64,000 nt of DNA from assembly GCA_038326325.1 (NCBI GenBank), contig JBBQJW010000003.1, forward strand, positions 127,075-191,074. Direction: 5' to 3'. Under the pieces are notes generated by a model, which saw nothing but the letters and a program-made list of their open reading frames with translations, was not told where the DNA came from and made no database searches. Of this stretch, positions 9,126-18,033 are shown one piece after another. How positions within the stretch are numbered: the first letter of the stretch is position 1; the number at the start of each line of letters is the position of its first letter. A program made the translations under genes and the position numbers. This DNA comes from UBA10324 sp038326325. GTDB taxonomy: Bacteria; Bacteroidota; Bacteroidia; Chitinophagales; UBA10324.

Positions 9126-10073
9126 ATGAGTGACCAATTAAACGAAACCCAATCTCAGGAAAAGAAAACTGATAACAGAACCCTCCTGCTGATTGCAATT
9201 ATTGTTTTGTTAATAGCCGGTAACATCTATCTGTATTGGAAACTAAACCAAAAACAGGATGTGGTAGAAATGCAGGCACAGAATTTAAACATGGATAGCG
9301 TGAAAATTGCTGACCTTGATTTGAAATATAACAGCGCCTTAAATGATATTGAAGGTTTGCGCGGACAAAATTCATCTCTTGATAGTTTATTAAACATTAA
9401 AGAGAATGAAATAAAAACTATGAAGGCGGCTCTTGATGCAGCTAAAAAAGCTGGCAAGTTGAAAGATAAAGAATACCTCGCAAAACTTGGCGATCTTCAA
9501 AAGTTAGTTGACGATTTGAAAGGACAAATTACTCAGTTAGAAGCAGAGAAAAATATTCTTATTACTCAAAAAGATTCTCTTGGTCATGACCTTGATCAAC
9601 AGGTTGTAGTGAATACCCAATTAAGTGGTGAGAATAAAGTCTTAAGTAAAAAAGTTCAACTTGGTTCATTGTTGAAGGCACAAAATATTATTGCAACAGG
9701 TGTGAAGGGAAAAGGAAAGGGAAAAGAAGTTGCAACCGATAACGCAAAGAAAACAGAAAGAATAAAAATTTGTTTTGATGTTGACGAAAACAAGATTGCT
9801 GATCAAGGAAGCAAAACTTTTTTACTTCGGTTGGTAGCACCAAATGGTTCTGTAATAAATGTAGCTAGTATGGGTAGCGGAAAATTTGTAAATGCAGAAA
9901 CCAATGATGAAATGATTTATACAACTAAGCAAACAATTACCTACAATCAGAAACCACAAAATGTTTGTATCTACTGGGGAGCAACAGGTTCTACTTTCGA
10001 TAAAGGAAAATATATAGCTGAACTTTATCAGGACGGATACTCAGTCGGTAAAAAAGAATTTATTTTAAAATAA
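9126..10073 (+). CDS. Membrane-anchored coiled-coil protein
   Basis: 315 residues: a short polar N-terminus, one transmembrane segment at about residues 18-40 (LLLIAIIVLLIAGNIYLYW), a long coiled coil at ~45-185 (heptad-rich LDLKYNSALNDIEGLRGQNS and later KDKEYLAKLGDLQKLVDDL), a basic GKGKGKGK linker near 195-200, and a C-terminal beta domain (KICFDVDENK, FLLRLVAPNGSVI, CIYWGATGSTFDKGKYIAEL). This arrangement is common in Bacteroidota and often mislabelled as SMC-like; the function is not known. The 3' end overlaps the convergent gene 10065-13577 by 9 bp, so transcripts from the two strands must overlap. Confidence 0.82.
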   Translation: MSDQLNETQSQEKKTDNRTLLLIAIIVLLIAGNIYLYWKLNQKQDVVEMQAQNLNMDSVKIADLDLKYNSALNDIEGLRGQNSSLDSLLNIKENEIKTMKAALDAAKKAGKLKDKEYLAKLGDLQKLVDDLKGQITQLEAEKNILITQKDSLGHDLDQQVVVNTQLSGENKVLSKKVQLGSLLKAQNIIATGVKGKGKGKEVATDNAKKTERIKICFDVDENKIADQGSKTFLLRLVAPNGSVINVASMGSGKFVNAETNDEMIYTTKQTITYNQKPQNVCIYWGATGSTFDKGKYIAELYQDGYSVGKKEFILK

Positions 10074-13000
10074 CGCCTGTAACTGTACGCGACCGACATT
10101 AACAATTTTTGATGAGCCAGTTTTACGGCCATCATAACTAAGCGACAAGTTTAACTTGTCGCTTAGTTTTTTATCCCAGGTCAGATTCCATAACCAATTA
10201 CTTCCAACCTGTAATCCCTGTAGAATTGCATAGCCGCTCGGACTATCTGCTTTTGCATTGAATGAAATATTAGCGTAAGTAACTTTCGATGTCAGGTTAC
10301 TTTTTGAAAGCAGATTATATTTTATTTCTAAAGAACCTTTGTGTTGAATTGCTTTTTCATTCGCATCGTTATAGGTGTTGCTTCCTTGTGAAAAGAAATA
10401 AGTTGTTGAAATTCTGAAGCGGCGATTTGGTTGAAAAATCAGTTGCGGTTCATAAGAAACCGAAGGAATGATATAATTTCTATCAGTGAAAAATTCGCTT
10501 CGGTTTGATTTTTCTGATTGAGAAATTTTTTGAAGCGTGGTGAATTTTTTACTGATGTTCCACCTCAATCGTAAATAGTATTCAAGACTCTCACGACTTT
10601 CAAAACCATTCACTAATAAACTTTTCGATTGATTATTCTGATAACCTAAATCAATTCCGTAAAAAGAATTTGCTCTGTTGAAATACAGATAATGATTTTG
10701 TGAAGAAGTGATGCTTACCAAAGAAGTATCAACCACATTCAAATCAAATGGATTGAATTGATTACTGAAATCGCTCCGCAAAATCTTTCGATTGATTTGC
10801 ATGGACGACTGTGTATTGAAACGAGAAACAAATTTTCCGATAGAGCCTTTCTTATTCAGTATCACTTTCGGATTGATAGATAAACTCAATGAAAGTTGAG
10901 TGTTGTATGCTTTGATGTAATCGTTTGTTGGTGAAAAAACTTTTATATACTCAGCAAGGTCGGTGAAGGGAGCGATTTCAAATTCATTCAAATCTTTTAC
11001 ACCATTGTTATTGAAATCTCCTGCGTAACTATAAACTCCTTGCCCTGCAGGAACAAGCACATAAGAGAACTCCTGCTTTTGCTCCTGCACGCTTCCAACC
11101 CCGTAGACAGTTTGTGCCGTGATGAAACCTTTGCTCACAACGAAACTCCATTCGGTTCTTCCAAGCATTGACTGGTCGGTTTTCTGTGCTGTAACAGTCG
11201 TGTCTGTTACATGTAATTCGCGATAGGTCAAATCAAGCGCAATGCGCATTTGCTTTTTCGAATTGTATTCTCCACTTAAAGAACCTGTGTAAGCAGTTGT
11301 TGCGTACTGAAAAATATTTTGCATTGGTTTATAATCATCGCGCTCACTTGCAGTTAAAACAAAATGCAATCGCGTGGTATCAGGTGTTTTTAAAAATGCT
11401 GTGTATTCATCCCAATGAAAACTTAATGCGCTCAATGAATCATTTATTGAATTTTTTATAGTGTTGAATTCGCGTTGCCATTTTATTCCCGGGGTAACTC
11501 CTTTAAAATGTTTGAATGAATAACTGAGTAACAGTAGCGGACGAATAAATTCGGTAATTAAAGTTGAACTCTGTGATTGAAGCAGACTGGAAGTTGAAAT
11601 AAAATTCCAGCCTTTGAAATTCAGGTTTCCATTTAGAGAATGACGAATACCTGAATAAAATTTTGTTCTCTGAAAGAACGAAAAATTATAAAATACGCTT
11701 CCGTTTTTCGGAAGTTTTATTCCTGTTCCTGCTGTTGCAAATTGTTCAACTGTAGCAGAATCGTTATTTGTTAAATTCCAGTCGCGGTCAAATTCAACTG
11801 GACGGTAGCGTTCCACAGGAACAAAAGTTTCTCCTGCATATTCGTAAGAAGCATTCGTGTTCAGCAATGGAACATTTTTCTCTTGCTTCTTTAATTTGAA
11901 GTCGTTTCCAACTGAAACCTTCGAAGCATAACCCTGATTGTTCTTATCATCAAGAGTAGAAAACAAATTCAAATCTTTATTGCTGAGCGCTCCTTCCCAA
12001 TTCACAAAACCTGATTTAGAAATTTTCCGATTCACACCGAGTGTGAACATTTGAGTTTTCTGAGGCGCAATGAGTGGAACAAGTGGTTCATAATTTCCCT
12101 GTAACAGTCCACCAACGGGAGCAACCCATTTGTAAACTCTTCCATTTGCAGTTGAACTTGCAACTATGTAATACCCTTTGTGTTCACCCACATAAGAAAA
12201 CTGCAAACTGAAATGCGCGCTATCTGGATTGATTGAGTACACATAAATAATTCCGAAGCTAGTGCTGTCAACTTTCTTGTAAAGAATTCTATCAGCATTC
12301 CATGCAATGCTGTCAATACTTTCGAAAAATGCATTTTGCAATGAATCACCTGCATTGAATAAAATTCTCTTTTGTGTTGAATCCAATGATTGCTGTAACG
12401 GTTGATTCTTAGCATCCGATTCAGAATAAAAATTGAAAGTGAATTTCCATTTGTCATTCTCAAATTGCTGAGTTCCGGATAAAGTAGAACGGAAATAATT
12501 TTTATCGGAATATTCAAACTCCACGCTGATACGCGAATCCTGTGTGATGAGTTTGCGTGGCATAAAAGTTACTTGACCCGAATTGTAATCAATTATGTAG
12601 TCAGCACCTTCTCCTCGCTGCATCAATGCACCATCCACAAAAACTTTTTCAGTTCCGGCAAGAATGATGATAAAAGTTTCGCCATTTGCACCCGTGAGTT
12701 TATATGGCCCCTGATTTCCTTCCTGCCCATCGAATTGATTTCGAGTGTATTTCCCTTTCGCTGCAGCAGCACTTGCTAAAGTTTTCCCTTTCCATTTATC
12801 ATTCACTTTATAAATTGATTGAATTGCAGCACCCTGTTGCTTCTTGTAATAGTTCAGAAAATAACTTTCAGGTCGCTTCCAATCAAAATCACCAACAGTT
12901 AACGACGATTGTTTTTTACTAAGCTGAATAAACACTTTATCAAACTCCTGTAATTGGGCAGTGTTCCCTTCTGGTTGAATTGGAATATTATTGTCAGTGA

Positions 13001-13577
13001 TTGCTGCATTCAATTGGACATCGCCAGCTAATCGACCACTCATTTGCAGATTGAGCGCGCTATTCACCACTAAATCCTGATTATTGCCGAAAGAAATTCC
13101 GCGTGAAAAATTTCCATCATAGTCAACGCTTCCCAAATTGAAAATATCATCTGAAGTTTTTTCAGGAATATAAAAGGGCGCATTCATCAAACTGTCGCGC
13201 TTGTTATACTGAAGGAAATCTTTATGAAAAACTGATTTTGATAAATTAAATGGATAAACTCGATACTTCAAGAGCATGGTGTCACACTTTATTTTTGAAA
13301 GCAACTGAATTGTATTGTTCGTATAGCTGATAATAAAATCATTGGAAGAAATTTCAGAACCGTTACACAGATTGTTTAAAGAAATACTTCCGGGAACCAC
13401 GCTCAAAGTGTCAATCACATTCACCGATTGCGGCTTTATAATTTTATGAGAACGGAATTCATAAAGGGTTTGTGCTGATGAGAAGTGAAAGGTGAAAAGT
13501 GAAAGGTGAAATAATAAATACAGCGGCGAAATAATTCGCTTATTGAATATTTTATAAAATTGTTTTTGAAATTTCAT
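10065..13577 (-). CDS. Large outer-membrane protein of unknown function (1170 aa)
   Basis: It has an N-terminal signal peptide (LYLLFHLSLFTFHFSSAQ). Residues ~150-240 carry a conserved block: YDGNFSRGISFGNNQDLVVN, then NIPIQPEGNT, LQEFDKVFIQL and VGDFDWKRPESYFLNYYKK. The segment VFVDGALMQRGEGADYIIDY lies near 330. The C-terminal two thirds alternate polar and aromatic residues in short strands and end in LQALF, as beta-barrel outer-membrane proteins do. The conserved block recalls large Bacteroidota surface proteins, but I cannot assign a role. A TAnnTTTG-like -7 (complement of CAAAAATA, 13591-13598) lies just upstream. Convergent 9-bp overlap with the previous gene. Confidence 0.8.
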   Translation of the reverse strand: MKFQKQFYKIFNKRIISPLYLLFHLSLFTFHFSSAQTLYEFRSHKIIKPQSVNVIDTLSVVPGSISLNNLCNGSEISSNDFIISYTNNTIQLLSKIKCDTMLLKYRVYPFNLSKSVFHKDFLQYNKRDSLMNAPFYIPEKTSDDIFNLGSVDYDGNFSRGISFGNNQDLVVNSALNLQMSGRLAGDVQLNAAITDNNIPIQPEGNTAQLQEFDKVFIQLSKKQSSLTVGDFDWKRPESYFLNYYKKQQGAAIQSIYKVNDKWKGKTLASAAAAKGKYTRNQFDGQEGNQGPYKLTGANGETFIIILAGTEKVFVDGALMQRGEGADYIIDYNSGQVTFMPRKLITQDSRISVEFEYSDKNYFRSTLSGTQQFENDKWKFTFNFYSESDAKNQPLQQSLDSTQKRILFNAGDSLQNAFFESIDSIAWNADRILYKKVDSTSFGIIYVYSINPDSAHFSLQFSYVGEHKGYYIVASSTANGRVYKWVAPVGGLLQGNYEPLVPLIAPQKTQMFTLGVNRKISKSGFVNWEGALSNKDLNLFSTLDDKNNQGYASKVSVGNDFKLKKQEKNVPLLNTNASYEYAGETFVPVERYRPVEFDRDWNLTNNDSATVEQFATAGTGIKLPKNGSVFYNFSFFQRTKFYSGIRHSLNGNLNFKGWNFISTSSLLQSQSSTLITEFIRPLLLLSYSFKHFKGVTPGIKWQREFNTIKNSINDSLSALSFHWDEYTAFLKTPDTTRLHFVLTASERDDYKPMQNIFQYATTAYTGSLSGEYNSKKQMRIALDLTYRELHVTDTTVTAQKTDQSMLGRTEWSFVVSKGFITAQTVYGVGSVQEQKQEFSYVLVPAGQGVYSYAGDFNNNGVKDLNEFEIAPFTDLAEYIKVFSPTNDYIKAYNTQLSLSLSINPKVILNKKGSIGKFVSRFNTQSSMQINRKILRSDFSNQFNPFDLNVVDTSLVSITSSQNHYLYFNRANSFYGIDLGYQNNQSKSLLVNGFESRESLEYYLRLRWNISKKFTTLQKISQSEKSNRSEFFTDRNYIIPSVSYEPQLIFQPNRRFRISTTYFFSQGSNTYNDANEKAIQHKGSLEIKYNLLSKSNLTSKVTYANISFNAKADSPSGYAILQGLQVGSNWLWNLTWDKKLSDKLNLSLSYDGRKTGSSKIVNVGRVQLQALF
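13483..13510. repeat. Perfect 14-bp tandem duplication inside a signal-peptide coding region
   Basis: AAGTGAAAGGTGAA occurs twice back to back (13483-13496 and 13497-13510). Read on the minus strand it encodes part of the hydrophobic core of the signal peptide of the 1170-aa protein (FHLSLFTFHFS). Confidence 0.9.
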
Positions 13578-13665
13578 GAATGAATCGAATCAAAAATAAA
13601 TGTATTGAAAAGTTAAACGGCTTTCCCGTCAGCGTATTATCAACAAAATTAATTGAAGCAATTAT

Positions 13666-13703
13666 TTTGTTTGTCGTATAATATAATTAACTTTGTCGTA
13701 TAA
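13666..13703 (+). promoter_or_regulatory. Promoter with direct-repeat operator for the toxin-antitoxin module
   Basis: TAACTTTG (13688-13695) is a full -7 match, with TTTG (13666-13669) 18 bases upstream. A 12-bp direct repeat, TTTGTCGTATAA, occurs at 13670-13681 and 13692-13703, exactly 22 bases (two helical turns) apart. The second copy overlaps the -7 element. This is the geometry expected for autorepression by a ribbon-helix-helix antitoxin, which is an inference. Confidence 0.7.
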
Positions 13704-13712
13704 ATAAAAATT

Positions 13713-13973
13713 ATGGATGCAAAAATCACAATGAGCTTTAACGAATCTGTTATAAAAAAAGCAAAACGATTTGCTGATGATAACAACATTAGCTTATCGC
13801 GGCTTACTGAATTTTTATTGAGTAAAGTAACCAATTCAAATTATCAATCGCTTGATGAACTTCCTGTTTCTGATTGGGTAAATATGGTTAGTGAAGGGCA
13901 AGTGGTTTACAATCATAAGCCGCGCACTAAAAAGAGTCTTCGAAAGGAATATCATACAAAATTCAAAAAATAG
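13713..13973 (+). CDS. DUF6364-like antitoxin (ribbon-helix-helix)
   Basis: 86 residues. The N-terminal ~45 residues (MDAKITMSFNESVIKKAKRF, then NNISLSRLTEFLLSKV) match the short strand followed by two helices of DUF6364/RHH antitoxins. The C-terminal tail (SDWVNMVSEGQ, then a basic end) would bind and block the toxin. Its TAG stop overlaps the GTG start of the toxin by one base. In the family the antitoxin neutralises a PIN-domain RNase and, with it, represses its own promoter; the 12-bp direct repeat upstream fits this. Confidence 0.85.
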   Translation: MDAKITMSFNESVIKKAKRFADDNNISLSRLTEFLLSKVTNSNYQSLDELPVSDWVNMVSEGQVVYNHKPRTKKSLRKEYHTKFKK

Positions 13974-14398
13974 TGAAAGTTTTTTTAGATGCGAATATAT
14001 TGGTTGCGGTTGCCTGTAATGAATATCCATTGTTTACTAATTGTTCCCGGCTTCTGAGTTTGTGCGATGATTCGCGTTTTGAAGTTTATACTTCGCCGTT
14101 GTGTTTAGCAATCACTTATTACTTTGCCGAAAAGAAAAATGGAAATGATTTGGCGAGAAAAAAACTTCTATTGCTCTCTGAAAAGCTGAAGATTACAACT
14201 GTTGATTCTATTGCGGTTAAAAAAGTAAATGCAAATAAAGCCATTCACGATTTTGAAGATGGGCTTGAATATTATTCTGCTGTTCAGTCAAAAAATAAAT
14301 GTATTGTAACAGAAGACAAAGACGACTATTATTTTTCTGATATTGAAATTCTGAATGCCGAAGAGTTTTTGATGAAGTATGCAGTTAAAAAGAAGTAG
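13973..14398 (+). CDS. PIN-domain toxin (VapC-like RNase)
   Basis: 141 residues from a GTG start that overlaps the antitoxin stop (TAGTG); no other start fits the conserved N-terminus. MKVFLDANILVAVA holds the first catalytic Asp (residue 6). NDLARKKLLLLS and FEDGLEYYSAVQ supply the later acidic residues, and CIVTEDKDDY contains the usual final acidic cluster. PIN toxins cleave RNA with Mg2+ or Mn2+ bound by these acids. The gene depends on translation of the antitoxin just before it. Full-length and apparently intact. Confidence 0.87.
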   Translation: MKVFLDANILVAVACNEYPLFTNCSRLLSLCDDSRFEVYTSPLCLAITYYFAEKKNGNDLARKKLLLLSEKLKITTVDSIAVKKVNANKAIHDFEDGLEYYSAVQSKNKCIVTEDKDDYYFSDIEILNAEEFLMKYAVKKK

Positions 14399-14450
14399 CA
14401 GTTTCTTTCTTCATTTAAGGAGATAAATATTTTAATCTTGCAATGCTTCT

Positions 14451-16334
14451 ATGTCGAAAAAGAAACCATCCGAAATTATTATTCCTGAAATAAAGTTGAA
14501 AGAAAACAATTCATTCTTCAACCTTGAAAGTTATTTTCTGCAATGTTTAATTATTTTGATTGTTGCTTTCATCTTTTATGGTAATACTTTATTGAATGGT
14601 TTTGCACTCGACGATGGATTGGTTTGGACAGATAATAAATTTGTTAAAAACGGCTTCGCCGGAATTTTCGACATTCTTTTTCATGATTCATTCTATGGCA
14701 CAATAGGAAACAACTACAATCTTGAAGGAGGAAGATGGCGACCGCTTTCGTTAATCACATTCGCAATAGAAAATCAGTTGTGGGGACAAACACCTTGGAT
14801 TTCACATCTTATTAATTTATTGTTATATGCTGTAACAGGTTTTATATTATTAAAACTAACTCGCAATTCTTTCCTTCGTGAAAAGCCGCTGATTTCTTTT
14901 GCTGCTGTATTTCTTTTTATGATTCATCCGGTTCATACTGAAGCAATAACGAACATTAAAAGCCGCGACGAAATTCTATCACTTTTGTTTTTATTGATAA
15001 CGATGTTGGTTTCTCTTGATGTTGCAAATGGAAAAAGAAGACCAATTGCCATTCTACTCGCTTCTCTTTCGTTTTTTATTGCGCTACTTTCAAAAGAAAA
15101 CGGAATAATGTTTTTATTTATTCTTCCTGTTACACTTTACTTTTTCACTTCGCTTTCTATTCAGAAAATAATTATTCAATCACTTCCGTACCTTGTTTTA
15201 GTTGGAATTTATATTGCGCTAAGAATTAGCATTGTAGGGTTCTCTAATGAAAAGGTGACTGAGTTAATGGATAATCCATACTTGCTTGCAACTACTTCGC
15301 AACGATTTGCTACTATATTTTTTGTGTTTCTTATTTATTTAAAGTTGTTGGTCTTTCCTCATCCTCTCACTTATGATTATTCCTTTAATCAAATTCAGTA
15401 TCACGATTTTGGAAACGGATGGGTGTTGTTCGCAATTTCATTGCATGTTGTTTTGATTGTGTATGCAATAATTAATTTGAGAAAAAAGAATATTCTCGCC
15501 TACTGCATTTTATTTTATTTGGCAAGCATGTTTATTGTTTCCAACATTGTGTTTAACATAGGAGCTCCATTGGGTGAGCGGTTTTTATATCAATCATCAA
15601 TTGCTTTTTGTATTGCATTAGTTGTACTGAGTGAAAACATTTTTAGTTCTTTAAGACTAAATCCTTCGTTGCAGAAAAATATTGCAATCAGTTCGTTGGT
15701 TTTAATTTCTATTTCTGCAGGCTGGAAAACTGTTACACGCAATGAAGTTTGGCGAACGGGTCCAACTCTTGGAATGACTGATGTATTAACTTCATCCAAC
15801 TCGGCCAGAGCAAATACTTATGCGGCCGCCAATTACATTTCCCTTATTGATTCAGAAAAGGACGAGGCGACAAAAAGAAGCTATTTGTTGAAGGCAGTAA
15901 ATTACTGTAACACTTCGCAAAAAATCTATCCGAGGTTCTATACTAATTTTATGTTATTGGGATTTGCTTATTCACGATTGGATAGTTTAGACAAAGCAGT
16001 TTGGGCGTGGAAGCAAGCGAAAGAACTTCAGCCAACCTCTGATTATGTGAATTCAAATCTCAAAATCATTGCCGATAAATATTATAACAAAGGATTAAAT
16101 ACAGGAGCAAAAAAATCTTATGATTCTTCAATTTATTATTTGAGAAAAGCAATTTCTATTTACGATAACAGTTCTGATTATTGGTATAATCTCGGGGGAG
16201 CTTACTTCACAACCGGCAATCTGGATAGTGCCGAAGTTAGTTTTGAGCATGCAATTAAATTGAATCCGAATCATGAACAATCGAAACAAGGACTTGACGC
16301 AGTTTTGGCAATTAAAAAATCAAAAGGGAAATGA
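14451..16334 (+). CDS. TMTC/DUF1736-like multi-pass membrane protein with C-terminal TPR repeats
   Basis: 627 residues. About ten to twelve hydrophobic segments span residues ~28-430. The first loop carries NGFALDDGLVWTDNKFV and then GGRWRPLSLITFAIE, and a later loop has HPVHTEAITNIKSRDEI; these are hallmarks of the TMTC/DUF1736 group related to GT-C glycosyltransferases such as O-mannosyltransferases. Residues ~480-620 form TPR units (FTNFMLLGFAYSRLDSLDKA, then YWYNLGGAYFTTGNLDSAEV). An acidic DD pair in the first loop could be catalytic. The lipid-linked sugar and the target are unknown. It overlaps the next gene by 4 bp (ATGA), suggesting translational coupling. Confidence 0.82.
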   Translation: MSKKKPSEIIIPEIKLKENNSFFNLESYFLQCLIILIVAFIFYGNTLLNGFALDDGLVWTDNKFVKNGFAGIFDILFHDSFYGTIGNNYNLEGGRWRPLSLITFAIENQLWGQTPWISHLINLLLYAVTGFILLKLTRNSFLREKPLISFAAVFLFMIHPVHTEAITNIKSRDEILSLLFLLITMLVSLDVANGKRRPIAILLASLSFFIALLSKENGIMFLFILPVTLYFFTSLSIQKIIIQSLPYLVLVGIYIALRISIVGFSNEKVTELMDNPYLLATTSQRFATIFFVFLIYLKLLVFPHPLTYDYSFNQIQYHDFGNGWVLFAISLHVVLIVYAIINLRKKNILAYCILFYLASMFIVSNIVFNIGAPLGERFLYQSSIAFCIALVVLSENIFSSLRLNPSLQKNIAISSLVLISISAGWKTVTRNEVWRTGPTLGMTDVLTSSNSARANTYAAANYISLIDSEKDEATKRSYLLKAVNYCNTSQKIYPRFYTNFMLLGFAYSRLDSLDKAVWAWKQAKELQPTSDYVNSNLKIIADKYYNKGLNTGAKKSYDSSIYYLRKAISIYDNSSDYWYNLGGAYFTTGNLDSAEVSFEHAIKLNPNHEQSKQGLDAVLAIKKSKGK

Positions 16335-17269
16335 CAAATAAAAAATTTGCAATAGCCGTACATGGTGGTGCTGGAACTATCTTAAAGAAATTGATGACTG
16401 ATGAAAAGGAAATCTTGTATCGGAAAGCATTACAGGTTGCGCTTGAAGTGGGTTGTGATATTTTAGAAGAAGGGGGAAGTGCGGTCGATGCTGTTGAAGC
16501 AGCGGTCTTTGAATTAGAAAATTTCCCGCTGTTCAACGCTGGTAGAGGTTCCGTATTCAATCACGATGGAAAACATGAAATGGATGCTTCAATAATGGAT
16601 GGCAAGACTTTAAAAGCTGGAGCTGTTACATGTGTGCATCATGTGCGCAATCCTGTTGTGCTTGCGCGTGAAGTGATGGAACATTCAGAGCATGTTTTGC
16701 TTTCAGGAAAAGGAGCGGAGAAGTTTGCGAAAAAAAGAAAAGTGAAATTGGAGAACAATAAATATTTCTTCACTGAAGAACGATTAAATCAATTGCAGGA
16801 AGTTATCAATGATGAAAAAGCGCACCTTGACCATAATGTAACAGCCACGGAAAAGAAATTTGGAACTGTAGGTGCAGTTGCAGTAGATGAGAATGGAAAT
16901 CTTGCTGCTGCAACATCAACAGGAGGAATGACTAATAAGAGATTCGGAAGAATAGGGGATAGTCCAATTATTGGTTCCGGCACTTATGCGAATAACAACA
17001 CCTGTGCAATCTCTTGCACCGGTCATGGAGAATTTTTTATGCGGGCTGTAGTTGCTTACGATATTTCATGTTTAATTGAATACAAAGGCATGACTTTAAA
17101 ACAGGCATGCGATGAAGTTGTAAATAATAAGTTAGTGAAACTCGGGGGCGAGGGAGGGTTAATTGCTGTTGATAAAAGCGGAAATATTGAATTGCCTTTT
17201 AACTCTTCTGGAATGTATCGTGGAAGTAAATCTTCAAATGGGGAAGAGTTAATTGCTATTTATAAATAG
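16331..17269 (+). CDS. iaaA: Isoaspartyl peptidase / L-asparaginase (Ntn-hydrolase, family T2)
   Basis: 312 residues. FAIAVHGGAGTI at the start, GGSAVDAVEAAV, FNAGRGSVFNHDGKHEMDAS and GAVTCVHHVRNP are family signatures. The autoproteolytic nucleophile is the Thr in KKFGTVGAVAVD (near residue 179), which becomes the N-terminus of the beta subunit, with TSTGGMTNKRFGRIGDSP following. The enzyme removes isoaspartyl residues from peptides and hydrolyses asparagine. No signal peptide is seen, so it should be cytoplasmic. It is coupled by a 4-bp overlap to the TMTC-like gene, an association with no obvious biochemical link. Confidence 0.94.
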   Translation: MTNKKFAIAVHGGAGTILKKLMTDEKEILYRKALQVALEVGCDILEEGGSAVDAVEAAVFELENFPLFNAGRGSVFNHDGKHEMDASIMDGKTLKAGAVTCVHHVRNPVVLAREVMEHSEHVLLSGKGAEKFAKKRKVKLENNKYFFTEERLNQLQEVINDEKAHLDHNVTATEKKFGTVGAVAVDENGNLAAATSTGGMTNKRFGRIGDSPIIGSGTYANNNTCAISCTGHGEFFMRAVVAYDISCLIEYKGMTLKQACDEVVNNKLVKLGGEGGLIAVDKSGNIELPFNSSGMYRGSKSSNGEELIAIYK

Positions 17270-17280
17270 AATTTTAAATT

Positions 17281-17931
17281 TTATTTAATCCAACCCATAA
17301 AGTCGATGTACTGCAATTGCAGGTAGAATTTTATTTTCCTTCTCACTTTAAAATACAAAGTTCGCTTTGTTCTTGCCTCAGATTTGTTAGCGTGAGGAAA
17401 TGGAAATGTCGGAATTGGTTTATTTAGAAACGAACAAAGTTTTTCCCATCCATCACCTTTGGAAAAATCAAGAATCAAAAAATCATTAGGGCGATTTTTA
17501 AAATACTGTAACACTTCAGCAATATGCTCGCGATATACTTTCAGCACATCTTCCTTATTGTATTTCGGAACACCTTTTCCTTTTCCATACAACCACTCGT
17601 GCATGGGGTTGCGCAATTCGCCAATGTGATTTGTTACACTTTTATACCAGCCTTCTTCTTCGCGAAAGGTGAGAATGAATTTACATCCAGGGACTGCTTT
17701 GTCTAATTCCTTATAAATTTTTGGCCAGGGATTATCAGCAACAAAATCAACTTTGTCAATAAAATTTAAAACAACCTCAACCCGTCCTTTCAAAATTGGA
17801 AGCAGAAGATTGTGATTATTTCCCTCCACTCTATATCCTAAATCAATCATCGCTTTTCGTAATGAAGTGGTTCCGGTCTTCTGATAACCCACACAAATAA
17901 TTTTCGGATTGATTGATTTTTTATTCGCCAT
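17281..17931 (-). CDS. Sulfotransferase-family protein
   Basis: 216 residues from the preferred ATG at 17931 (MANKKSINPK); the frame is open to 18012, but the extra 27 residues look non-conserved and would overlap the divergent gene. IICVGYQKTGTTSLRKAM is the 5'-PSB loop that binds the phosphate of PAPS. Later come DLGYRVEGNNHNLL, DFVADNPWPKIYKEL and KFILTFREEEGWYKSV, the last resembling the 3'-PB motif. The family transfers sulfate to carbohydrates or other acceptors in the cytoplasm. TACATTTG on the minus strand (17944-17951) matches the -7 element and favours the short start. It is divergent from a glycosyltransferase-like gene. Confidence 0.82.
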   Translation of the reverse strand: MANKKSINPKIICVGYQKTGTTSLRKAMIDLGYRVEGNNHNLLLPILKGRVEVVLNFIDKVDFVADNPWPKIYKELDKAVPGCKFILTFREEEGWYKSVTNHIGELRNPMHEWLYGKGKGVPKYNKEDVLKVYREHIAEVLQYFKNRPNDFLILDFSKGDGWEKLCSFLNKPIPTFPFPHANKSEARTKRTLYFKVRRKIKFYLQLQYIDFMGWIK

Positions 17932-18033
17932 TTCTATTTGCGACAAATGTAAAAACTCCGACTGTTGAGAGTGATTATTTTTTCGCAATACATCAACAAT
18001 TTGTTTCAACATATTTGCAACTTCAATTCAAAA

